A stretch of 64,000 nt of DNA, from NCBI GenBank assembly GCA_031763025.1, contig JASSKH010000032.1, forward strand, positions 1,133,001-1,197,000, given 5' to 3'. A program made the position numbers and the translations under genes. This stretch comes from Macrocystis pyrifera (Eukaryota > Sar > Phaeophyceae > Laminariales > Laminariaceae). The notes below the pieces were generated by a model. That model did not search any database. It saw only the letters and a list, made by a program, of their open reading frames with translations, and was not told where the DNA came from. Shown here piece by piece: positions 34,801-48,157 of this stretch (within the stretch, counting starts at the first letter, position 1; each line of letters begins with the position of its first letter).

Positions 34801-37800
34801 AAGCAAAAACAACCGCAACAGGAACAAGAGCATCACCATACCGACAACGGTAACGATGGAAGCACGGCGGCAACTCACGCCGAACGCAGTCGGCATCGGC
34901 TGACCTTGCTTTGTGGCATGTCCAGAAGACGGTCCCTCTCCTCGTCCTCGAGGCCCATGATATCGAACGGTGTCTCAACCCCGGCACCTTCGCATCTCTG
35001 AAGCCGAAAAAAAATACACGCAGAGAACAAAACCCGAAACAAACAAGGACGAAAAAGGGACAGAACACCATCGATATATTCGCGATCGTAGGGGAAGAGG
35101 GTGGGTTCGGCTTAAAAGTGTCATTATAACAGGGGTGGGAGTGGGGGAGGGGTGCGGGCTGGGAGGGTAGCGTAGGCGTTCCAGTGTCTTAAAAGAAGGA
35201 GCGGAGCGTAACGCGGGTACGTGTATGTTTCAGTGATCAAGGCCGGAGCAATCGTGTATCGCCTGATTTTGATGGAGGTGGATGGTGAACATGTATCCAA
35301 TGCTATGGCCATGAAGCAAAGAATGATGCAGGGGATGAAGCAAGCAAGCACGACATCAAGCTCACACATGCACAAGCTTACAAGCAAGCGACCAACCCAG
35401 GCAACAAAGCGACCAAGCAAGCAAACAAGCAAGTGACCAACCCAGCAAGCAAGCGACCAAAACCGGCGCAAGTAAGCGATCAACCAAGCAGCGAAAAATA
35501 AAACAAGCAAAGCAGCTGGGTCCTCACCAGAATGACTTCAGGCGAGAAGTGTGGGATCTGGCGCAGGTAGCTGTCCCTGGCCCACACACCCTGCACGATC
35601 ATCTGAGACAGTTCCATGGCCTCTAGGGCAGGCTTGAGCCAACCATTGGAAGAGATCACGTCCACGACGGCTTGCAGCAGCCGCACCCCGTCCAGAAGGA
35701 CCACCTGAGACCGATAATAAATTGATTATATTGGTTCATTCATCTTATTGGTTAATTCATCTGATTGATTCATTTGACTACTGTATAATAGTTGGTCAAT
35801 ATAATTGGTTGATATGGTTTGATTGAAATGTTGGTTTATTCGATTGATAGAATGATCGATTGTTTGATGTAGCATCATTGATGTGTTGTTTTGATTGGTA
35901 GAAGTTGATTGATTTGATTTGGATAGTCTGGCTGATTGATTTGGCTCGCTGATTTTCGCTTTGACTGGTTTGGTTGATTGACTGATTGATGTGATACATT
36001 AATTTGCCGGATAAGTAAAATATCGGTGGAAAAGGCATATTCGCTTTGGGGCCAAACTATTCATGAAATAGATGTGTAATCCTCTTTGAGCGTAGTATGC
36101 TAGAGTGTAATCCTAAATGCAGTAGCAAAACCTTTTTCAATACCTGGAAGTCGTTTTTCAACCCATACAAAAAAGCAACCCCAATTCCCGAGACAAAAAA
36201 TTATAATGTCATCATGATTCACACGCCGGACAGATAACATCATGATCTAGATACTTCAGGGCAGACAGATAGATGGATCTCTGATCTGTAAGATTTGTAC
36301 GATCTAGCTCATGTTGCCGGGTGAGAGCCGTGGAATCTGCCTGATCTAGGAGATATTTCCTGGGTTAGTGATGCACAGACTGCACAATACTTAACAGCGG
36401 CAGGTCGGGATCTAGATGGCCAACTGTAGATAGATAGATCATGATATGTCCGTCATATGAACGTTTTACCTCTAGACTACAGTAACCCTATACACAAACG
36501 CAACCCCAACCCGTCGCAGTTTGGCGAACAATTGCTTCAAACTCGAGTGGGATCACATTCTGCAGAGGAGAAAAAAACGTCAACTCCTTCACCAATCTAC
36601 TATACCAGGTATTATTGAGCGGCACTATTTAGCCGAAACGAAAAGGGGTACATCGTGAACTCGTGACACCTTGCCGCACCTTTTGGTCCGCTCTTAAGTC
36701 CGTTGAGAGAGCCGTTCGGCTGAAGTGGCTCTGAAGCAAGACGTGGGCCTTCGCGTTCGTGTCGGAGAACTGCCACTCGTTCGGAAGCTTAGAAGAAATT
36801 GAGATGGCAGACAAGCACATTCACGGCAACAACACATCATGGGGGAAAAGGGGGGAAATAAAAAAACGAATCACAGAAATGAACACAAAAGGGAATGCAA
36901 AAATCACAAAAAGCACGAAAGAAGCACAAAAACAGCACAAAAGAGTGAAACAACAACCCGCAAATCTCAGAAACGTTGCACCTGGTACACAATAGCAACA
37001 CACAACTCCGAACATACACAAACAAAAAACAAAGTACTTCGAAGTACCACACAAAATATACAACAACAACAAAAAAAAAAAAAAAACTCAAATATACCTG
37101 GTGTGAAAACACACAACAGGCAGACAAGACAATTAAAAAAAAAAAAACACGACACACTCAAAAAAAGAAGGCAAGCAAAAAAGAAAATTCGTAGTACAGC
37201 CGGGGCAACAAAAAACATTCCAATACCGCCGGGCCACTGAACTTTCGCATTACAATCGCTGTCGCACCTTCTGGGGGAGGTGTTGCGCGATCATCTTGAG
37301 CGCTTTTTCTTCCTGTTGCCTCACCGGGAGTTCGTTGAACTCCGAGGCCGAAGCGACAATATCCAGCAAGCCCCTGCCACACATCGAACACGAAACGCCC
37401 ACAACAAACGTAGGAAAAGGAGGGGGGGGGGGGGTTCTTACGTTCATGCATGGCCGGCCTTAGTCGTACGACTATAGACCCTCGCCTCCCTACAATGCCG
37501 GGACGGAGCACGTCGGGTTTTCACCGACCAGGCAGACATTGCTTGCACCAAGCGCGGCGCCGTGAGGTGTCCGGCGAGTCGCATGAAGGGTGAGCTGCAT
37601 CGTACTAAGAACCGCTTGTGAGGCGCATTCGCATATGGATGACAGCTTCAATGAGTCAATTGAATCTCCGGCGTGGCCACTCCAGAGACAGCAATGGGAG
37701 TACTATGTAACTGCCTCTTGGGTGCCTTACCATAAACACTACCTGGTACGTGATACGACCATTCCCACTTGTGGGCAGTAAAGGTTGTTCACCTCGCATT

Positions 37801-40800
37801 AATGATCTAACTCGACAACCAGCTGTGATTGACCGCCAAAAAAAAAAAAAAAAAAAGCGGTACCCTGGTTGTCGTAGCTCAAGTAGTGAGCGGCATGTTT
37901 TGCAGTATCGTTGCCAACCGACGCCAACCCAAACTATACAATGGGGGGGTGGGGGGCTATGTCCTAGCCACCTCCGAACTCCACGTTCGCTTCGGGGTGA
38001 AATTAGATGGGACACGAGCTATAACAGGGGTATACTATGAATACAAGTAACGCAGCACTTTCCAGCCAAACCGTCACCGGGACTGACGATGCTTCTCAGC
38101 TCAGGATGTCGGCAATAAGGCATTAAAATTAAGGCATGCCTTATCGGTGGTTTTTTTCAACAAATTTTGCAACATTTTTCGATGAGGAATCTACAGCAGC
38201 CCATAATAGGATCGCTTAAACAAGCATCCTTTTAGCATAAACTGTGGTCCCGTCTTGGGGACAAACCAGTCAAATTCCAAGTAGTTTGTCCCGAAAACGG
38301 GACTGCAGTACTAAAAGGGTTAAAGCCGTTCTTTATTACTTGCTAGTAGTATAGAGCGCCTTCAGTCAGGAAGGAGCCTAACGACAGTTGCGGGTGCGCC
38401 CCTCTACCCCTAGCGTGCGTTTAACAGCCTCAAGCCCAAGACTTGGGGTACGTTTTGCAGGGGGGGGGGGGGGTCTGATCTGATCTGTCTGACGAGAGAT
38501 AACAAACTAGGCTTGATGTGCTCAAGCCGCACAAGCAAAAAGACAATCACGCCGCACACACAGCGGGGGCTGGAGTTTGACTGACCTGAGCTTGGTCTTG
38601 GCAGTCACCGAATTGGCGAAAAGCTCGATGGTGGTGTACTGGATGTAGTAGTAAGCCGCGATCATGCCGAGGTTGAGAGCCGCCAGGTTCATGTCGTCCT
38701 CCACTCCGACGGCCCGTGCCTCTTCCAGGTCGCCCACCACACGCTCAACCTGTACGGCGAGAAGACCGTACAATGCCGTGGTTACAGTCACGACGGTACG
38801 CGGGTGTGGCGTGCGGTGGAGACCGTACACAGACGTGGTGTACGGCCAACACCGTACACACGGACGTCGTGTACGGCAAACACCGTACACACGGACGTCG
38901 TGTACGGCGAACACCGTACAAGGACGGGGTGTGCAGTGAGTAGATCATAGAGACGGGTGCGGTAGGGATGGCCTTGAAAGAGACGCGTGCTACTGTAAGG
39001 GGTGACATCTACAGTGCCATGCTGGAAACGTTTCTGAGACGTGTCACTTGACCCTCATCGGGACTTAAGATGAAAAAAAAAAAAACTTGACCACAAAAAA
39101 GTCACGGTTTTTAGCAACGGCAGCTGTGCGCTTGGGGGGTGGTGCAACTATGGTATCCGAGTCACAAAGCAAGCAGTCGTACGGCACAGGCGCAGCTAGG
39201 ATGCTACCGGCGATTCTGGGCCCTCAAGATACATGCTCGTAGACAGTTGATAACACTTAGGTTACCAACCATTGTATCAATAGTTTGGTCGCTATCTAAA
39301 AGTCCCGCAGGGGTTGACGAGCTGTAGGTACACCTCTCACTCAAAAACAGATTATGATTTAGGAAAACGAGTGTTCGACCCGATGAACGAAAGGTTGGGG
39401 TGAAACTGCACACCTCCAAGAGATCATGGATCCCCACAGTTCATGATCTAGATCTTTCAAGGCAGATCTGTATGATCTGTATGATCTAGCTCATGTTGCC
39501 GGGCGGGACCCGCATAATCTGGATGGTGAAGCACACGTTTCTTGGAATGGAACTGTACCATGCAGATCCTGCACAACCTCTCGCAGCGGCAGGTGAGGAA
39601 CTAGATCATCTACTGTATATATAGATCACATAGATAGATCATGATCTGTCTATCCGAGGTGTGTGAAACTGTAAAATACAAACAACAGTTCTGCAACTAT
39701 ATAACTGTATTGGGTACTTCCTCTGTCGAGAACCCAGTCGGCTTTTTTTGGGGGGGGCGAAAAAATCATGCCCCTGTAGTAGCGTATAGGGATGCGGTGT
39801 ACGGGCTTACCAGCTCGCTCAAGTGGTCGCTCAGATGCCTATGCGAGCTTCCCCCCATGTCATAGTAATTGGGGTTTTGCGTGAGACGCCGGTAGTAGAA
39901 GGTCCACGTCAAGTAGTCCACGGCGTCTTGCTTGTTCTCGATCGTCTTGGTTACCACCTACGAAAATATAAAAAAAAATCATAGAATCCGTCGTCATGTC
40001 ATGATCATCGTCAGCAACATCATCGTCAACATCAACCCGATCGCCATTACAATCACCATCTATCACCATCACTGCCGTCATTCTCGTAGCAACCACCATA
40101 ACCGTTCTCGAAACAAGCCAAAACCGCTATTATGGATCATAGTCACTGTCACAATCATCACGCCGTCATCAAAACAATCATCATCCGCATCCTCCTAGCA
40201 ATCAACATCGCCATGATGGTGAAAACGAGAATCATCATCAAAATCATCATCCTCATCCTCCTCATGGTCATCGTCACCATCATCACTCACAGTCGAGGGG
40301 TGGCGAGAGACCTACCGCGCCGTGAACAAAATACAGCTGATAAGCCTAACCTAAAGCAGAACCCTTCGTTCGCGCAACGCAAAAAACGAACTAACTTATC
40401 GCGGCTAACCTCAGCGTTCATGTGTTCCGCCATCACATGGTCCAAGTGGCTCTCGATAGGCAGAGGCTCGTAGAGCAGCTTCCTGAGGTACTCCCTCTTG
40501 GGGTTGTGGCAAAGCAGTACCGCGCGCCCGCTGGTGTCGAGTAGGGGTCTGAAAAGAGGCGTGTTTGCAGAGCAGAATAACAGGGGTAGGGGTGGCGGAT
40601 GGGGGGTGGGTGGGTGCGGTGGGTGGGTGGGCGGGTATCTACAGCAGTACAGTATGCGACCTCGTGCATACAAGCACTTGGCGACAGGCAAATCTGCAGC
40701 AATAGGCAAGCGATGAATCTATAGGCGAGCGATGATCCATGTATCCACAGCCCCGATATACACGATGAATCCTGACATTTTTATTGCCCTCGACGAAATG

Positions 40801-43800
40801 CATTCGAGCGCTCTTCTCAGTTTGCTCGTTTTGTTTTTGTGAAGTCGCAGATGGAGTTGGTGCAAGTGTCGATAGAGACCAGTCAGCACCGGCACAGACG
40901 GCACCCCAGCAGGCGGGGCTTGGCTCAGACTGAACGTCTGCTTTTCTTCCTTGGAAAACCAAGAAAAAAAGACTCGCGCTTCGCGCTTGCGCGCGTCATT
41001 GTTAAATCCGAAGGATTACTTTGTTACGGGACAGAGTGATATGACAGTACAGCAGTACGATAGCACGGCGGGACCAGGACGCCCCACCCCCCAACAGCCA
41101 CCAATAGGTTGTGGCTTGCCTAGTCCATACGGCGGTAGTGTATACGGGAAACCACGTCTGCCGGCATCTGAATATCGCAGAATGTCTCCCTTCGCCCCTA
41201 AGAAGAGCCCACGGCTCACGGCTCCGGTTACGAGCGACCGAGCGACGATGGAAGCCCGACGTCTACTCGTCCCTACGTACGGAAAGACACACTCCTTTCA
41301 CGAAGCATGCTATCAAAACGTCATGCAGAGTCCAGGAGGTGGTGGATCAGTAGGTACAGCTTGCAAGAAATAATATTTACCAGGTATTTATTTTCTGAAA
41401 TCGGGGAGACGAAATATACGACGGTAACAAAGCGATCGACAGACGATTACACAGAACGCACATGTCTGTACCACACAGAGGATTGGAAAGTAAAACCGAA
41501 TTATTTTTGAAGTTGATACTGCGGCTGCGGCGTGCTTTACTATAAAGCAAACGACAGATTGACAAGAGATCTCTGTACCGCAAAATATACGACGGTCACC
41601 AAGTAATCGACAGACAAAATAGACAGAACATGTCTGTACCACACAGAGGATCGCAAAATAAAAAGCGAAATATAAGGTCCCCAACAAGCAGTTACAAAGT
41701 AATCGACAGACGACCGAATATAGACAGAAGATGTCTGCACCACACAGAAAGCGAATTAGACTCTTTGCTGCTGTTAGTAGTAGTGATGCACCAGACTCTT
41801 TCACAGCCCACAGCCTATTACTACAAGAGTGGGAAAGACGAAAGTGACATATCTACGGCGGCACAGTGGTCTGCAGCGGGGTTTCTTGACATTTATTGCG
41901 CTTGTACGCACGACGGTTACAAAGCAATCGACACTATTCGTGGTCGTACTATACTAGACACATTTAAGACCACGAATATGTACTTGATTAGAGAAAAAAG
42001 CACCTACGTATCGAGTCTTATAAGATGCCAAAAATGTGTAACGACCAGCGTGAAATATGTTTTTTCCCAAAATATGTACATGGGCACTTTTCCGACCAAG
42101 TACATACAATATTGTTTGGTATTACGGGGGTCCATAGTTAACGGGACCAAATTCTGTTAGTAAAAATAGACAAATATATAGGTTTTTATGTATACCATAG
42201 GTCCTATTGACTATGGACCCCCGTAATAGCAAGCTTTTCTGGGCACTTTTTTTTTTCATCGTGTGGCACATCGTACAGCACACAGCACAGCTCTGCCGCA
42301 ACATGCAGCAGTAGCAGCCACAGCTCCGCAGCAACAACGCACACAAAGCACCGCCATACGATCCAAACCCCCCCCCCAAGTACAACCCGCTTCTCGGTGA
42401 AGTATGAACTCGCACCTATCACCCTACAACAGCGGCAATGTCGGCGGCATGGAGGGGCACCCCGATCCAGCACGCGTGACCCAACCGACACCCTCTCGTA
42501 GCAGCTGGAATTGATCGACCACAATATTTCCCCGTTTATATCGAGCACACGCAGCACAACAAACAACCACCACACTGCACAGCACAACCAGGCACACAGG
42601 CCGTAATGCCAACGCCCAAACCTAAAGATCAACTGGCGGGTAGTAAGCGCTTACACGATGGCGATCCGCCCGGTGAACTCTGCGACCCCAGACCGCGAAA
42701 CATAGATATCCCTAACAAGCGGTCAGAGAGCTGACGACGCTCTGTTGGTATATGAAAAACACGTCGGTTGCTTGCACAAACGACATATTGACATGTATTT
42801 TCAACAGCGGGGTTATTTACGAGAGTACCGAAACATACGACGAGGATCGCAAAATGAAGGTGAAGTAAAAAGTAATCGACTGTAAAGTCGTGGTAAAGTT
42901 ACTAAAAAAAAATAGCTCCTCCAGTTCTGTCGCCCTCAAGGAATGCTCATGTTGTGTACTTGTGGTCGTGTTGCTCGTCGCGCGCTCGCATGCTCTTGTG
43001 TACTTGCCCTGTGGGAACAGCAGTATGGCATCTATACTCGGTCCTGCTGTGTCGCTCTGAAGGCATAATATGCTCTTGTGCACTTGACGCTCTGCCATCG
43101 CTCGTCATATAAGAGATCCCCAACAAGCGTTTTGGTACAGCAGTATCTATACTCGTTCCTGCTCTGTTGCCCTGAAGGCATATGCTCTTGTGCGCTTGAC
43201 GCTCCGCCATCGCTCCTCATATAAGAGATCCCCAACAAGCGTTTTGGTACAGCAGTATGATATCTAGCGAGCGATAGCATGCTCTTGTTGTTGCTGCTGT
43301 TGTTCTTCCGGGCGATCGTCGCAAGCGCTTAGCGGACCCACTTGGTCCTGCTGCTACTGTTCAGACGTGGCTGCTGGGGCTGCTGTTGCCGTTGCGGCTG
43401 CTGCCGCTCCCTGGCGCCATCGCTCTCCCTTTGCACCTTCACCTCCTTACATCTCACCTCACCACCTTGCACCTTCACTCACTTATCACCTCATCACTTT
43501 GTACCTTCAACGTATGCTCTTCTTGTGTACTCGATGTGATATCGTATGTTGGTATGCGGTATGATGGTAATACGGTTCGATATCCTATATGGAATAAAAC
43601 ACGGTATGTGATATGGTATGGTACGATGGTAAGGTTTGATATACCACATGGAAAAAACACGGTATGTGATATGGTATGTTGGTGGTACGGTATATGGCAA
43701 AAACACGGCATGTGGTATGGTATGTTGGTGGTATGGTACGATGGTACGGTATCGTGGATGTATCATCTGGCTAATTTTGCCTGGCGGTATGGTATGTTTC

Positions 43801-46529
43801 AGTATGAGGTCTTAGGGGTCGAATACGTCGTACGAATATGACCTGTAACGACCTTATATATCGACCATTGGAAAGTGTTCGAAAATATAAACCATGGGGA
43901 CAGATTGACAGACAGATTTGCAATTACCGCAACTGAGATTCCGTTTTACAAACTGAGAGTACAATAGTACGGAATTAATCTACAACCGCACCGCCGTACA
44001 CCACAACGCTACCCGCAAACAAAACATGCTCAAATATGACCCTCCGTCGAACCTGCTGAGCCAAAAAAAAAGTTCTGCATCCACTGAACCACGAGAGAGA
44101 TGGGATTGGCCCTGCTGAACCACACGAGGTTTTGGAACTATCACTAGGGCTGTGTTTGCCCAACCAGCACTTGGAGATACTGACACTACTGTCAAAAAAA
44201 CTACCTGGTACCTGGTGATGATAAATCGACCACAAAATAGAGCAACTGAGTCCACTGCGCCCGCCGAACCATAAAACCAGTGCCGCACAACCTACCCTTT
44301 ATTTTGTCTGGCGTAACCTAGTGGAGCATGAAATGGAGCTATTATACAACCAGGGCCTACCAACAGTGTGCCTACTTAACCATAAAATAGAGCTACTGAG
44401 CCTGAATTCGCCTTTTGGCCAGTACATTAGAACACCGCCGTACGTAGAAAACCAACGCCCGATGAACCTAACCTTCTTGGGACGTCAGGGATCAAACCAA
44501 GTGACGATTGCGGAATCGACCACTGGCCATATCAAGCAACTTGGGTTGCTCCGGGTGATACACAGCATGGCACATTTCAGTGTCCACCACAGCACTTCGT
44601 CTACAGTGCCGGGTGAATAGTGCCGGCATCCCGCCACAATGCCTGTGAAGTCTCTTGGCACCGATGAGATTCGCCACAGTGTGGTGATGTGTCAAGTAGT
44701 GCCGGTGCCGGTGTCGTTGGGCGGCGCATACACATCTGCACTAGAGCGGAACTCTTACGGCACCATCGGTACAATGTCAGGAGTCCCACAAGACGCGGAC
44801 GGACAACGCGGAACTAATCGCACTGCCGAACATCGGACACCAGACTGTATACCGCTCTGGCCGGAAATACAGCCCCCGTTTCCAGTCCACACCAAATTAG
44901 AAACGGTGACTATATTCCCGGTCATCACAGTGGTATGAATTATTCCTGCCCCAGGAAAGGGACAATGCCGAAGAATCGCGCGCGAGGGTCGCCGGATTTT
45001 TTGTGCGAACTTCTTGAAAAAAAATGTTCGCATCACCTGTGAGTTAGACTGATCAAGCATTCGATACTTAGTCGTGTGAGTGCCATGTGAGATTATGTGA
45101 TCGGACACAACACTTGCAGCAGTTCAAGTATATCTGGGCCCGCACAGGTACAATACCGAATCGCGCACGAAAGAGTATCTCTAAAACGAAAAAAGAAACC
45201 TTTGTAAATATAACTGGGTGTATATTCCACAAATCGGTTAGATAATCGATTCTCACTTCAAGGTCTAAATCTTTTCAGGGCATGAAATACGCCTGATCTT
45301 GTGCGATCTAGCTCCACCTTACGTTACCACGTGTGAACCGCGTAATCAGCATGACCTACTGTAGCACCTAGCACACATTTCTGGGCCGGGTCCGTACGAC
45401 ACAGATCCTTCCAAGCGTATCACAGTTACCGGCAGGCTGGGATCCAGACTACCGGTATCTAGATCGTGATCTGTCCGACGTGCGCTATGTACAGTATACT
45501 GATAGTATCGTGACACAATATCGTGTCCCCGAATCTCGAAAAAAAATACCGGATATGATTACGTAACTAGAGGAGCTCTTCACGGGTCGTGACCCGACCC
45601 GTGCGTCGGGTCAGAATGTGTTTGAAAACTCACGGGTCGGATCGGGTCGGGTCGAGAGGCTTTCAGACTCTCGCGGGTCTAGTTGCCCTTTTATCCCGAC
45701 CCAATACGACCTGACCCGCAAAGTTTGACCAGACCCTCCCTGGAAATCATTAACCGACCACCCCCCACACTACCATAGTGCTTCATCTCGAAAGAAATGC
45801 GTGGTCAATGGTCAAATGACTAAGGCAAGCTACAAACGAGTACGCCCCCTCCCCGCACATCACCATACATAGCATTATTATTTCACAGAATGCCAAGGTC
45901 ATTGGCGTACAGTACCTGGAGGCGAGGCCAGTCATGTGCAGGAGGTCGGTGACGGGGTAGTCGACGTACTTGTGCTCCCTTCCGTCATAGCTCTCCGTTC
46001 CCATCACCACCACCAGGCTAGCTGACACGTCCAAGCTCCAGCACATGCCGAACGGTACCACAAGCGCCTTCGTTTCCAGAGGAGGTACAAGAAAGCACCA
46101 ACACACGCGTACACATTATGACGGGGAGGTAACGCGAGAATAACAAAACAACAAAACAACACCACCAAAACACCAACAACAGCGTACGTCATCCACCTCA
46201 ACAAAAAAAAAACAACACCTACAGATCCAAACGGCTATTCGTAAAAACAGTTGCAATGCTTGGTGATAGATCCGTTGAAGGCTTAGAAAAAAGCGGGACT
46301 GCCTTCGTGCGCTATTAATAGGCGGTTCGCGCAGGAACACGCGAGAGGAAAATATCGTCAGCGATCGTTCACTGGGAAGCCTAGCGGTACCCAACATGAC
46401 ACATGACAACGTCTCATGTTTTTCACGTACTTGGGTGCGCTATCAGTGCGCTAGCCGGTAAACTCCCGACCCAGCTCTCAAAAAGCCCGGCCGACGGGAG
46501 CAGCCTATCATACAAAGACAGTGCTGCCT

Positions 46530-46578
<49 letters not shown>

Positions 46579-48124
46579 ACTCGACGAAAACTCTGTGCGC
46601 GGCAGAATGCAACCAGCGACTCCACACCGCTACCTCTCTCTCCGGTCAGCCCCGCTCTACCCTCCCCCCCCGTTAAATCACTCAACAATCTTACGACCTA
46701 CCCGCTAAGCAGTCAACGATCACCCTACCCTTCAGTCAACCCCGCTCCCCTCCCTCCTCCCCCACCTCCCTCCCCTCCTCCACCCTTCCCTTCCCGCCCA
46801 TTTATCGCTACCCCTCCCGCTCCCCTCCCATCCTCTCATCCCCTATTATTCACAGTGATCTTCCCTCCCATTCTCGCTTCCTCCCCCTCCCCCTCCTGTC
46901 CTCCCCCTTCCCCCCCCCGCCTCCCTCCCTCCCTCCCTCCCACCTTGATAATGCCATCCCTGTACAGCCCCTCCACCCTCTTCCTGTCGGCTTCCGCCAT
47001 CCCCTGGTGGATGAAACCCACACCATGGGACACCGTTTGCTGGAGGGCAGGCTCCCTCAGAGTCTCCACCACCGGCCTTATTTCTTCCTCGGCCACCGTA
47101 AGGAATCGATCCGGCTGCCCCTCCGCTGCGGCGTACGTCATCATGTCGATCGCCGTGAGCTGGCTCTGCTTACGGGAGGGCACGAACACGATCGCTGGCT
47201 TGTTGCCCGGCGCTGTGGGGTGGGACGGGGAGGCGGGAGAGGGGGGGGGGGGGAAGCTATATCATTTACTACCTGCAGTTTCTGGAGGGCGTCTGCCAGG
47301 TATGGCCTGTTCATGGCAGAATATGAGTAGCTTTACTACCGTATCACCGAATATTTACAGCACTAGCTGGACTAAACTAGCTCTGCAAATACTCGTAGCT
47401 TTGCAGTAGCTTTGCTGTAAAGTAGCTCAACAACAGTAGTTCAACAGCAGTATTTCAGCAGCAGTAGCTCAACAGCAGTAGCTCAGCAGCAGTAGCTCAG
47501 CAGCAGTAGCTCGAGAGCAGTAGCTCGAGAGCAGTAGCTCGACAGCAGCAGCTCGACAGCAGTAGCTCAACAGCCGCTAGACGGAATACCTCAAAAGCAC
47601 ATCAGTTCAACAGCAGCTCAACACTACTGCAGCCCAACAAATGCTCAAACAAGTACCGCAACAGCAGCCCCTCCTCTTAACAACCACACGCGCGCAAACA
47701 GAGAACAAACCAATGCAAAACGCCTCAGAAACACCTACAACACCGCCAACAACACCAGCACAAATTGCGACACATACGTACCTGCGCAGCCCAAAGCCAC
47801 ATAGTTGTAGGCCGGCTTGGCCATGGCCAGCATACGAGACCCGAAGTGGTTGACGTCGAATCCGTGCAGCTTCAGCTCCAGGGGGACGGGCCTCACATCC
47901 GGCCTGAAGCTGACGAGAGAGTGGGCCGTGGCCCCGATCCAGTCACCGACGTCCTTGGCATTCGCCAGCGATGCTGATAGGCCAACGATTCGGCACTGTT
48001 CCGCGCGACGGCAAGAGGGAGATAAGCCGCAAGGTTGGGATAAGAGTGCACTGGGAGGGGAGGTGCGGACGGTATGCTTTGTCTCGCCGAAGCAGCACAT
48101 ACATACGACGTCCCACTTTTGCGA

Positions 48125-48157
<33 letters not shown>

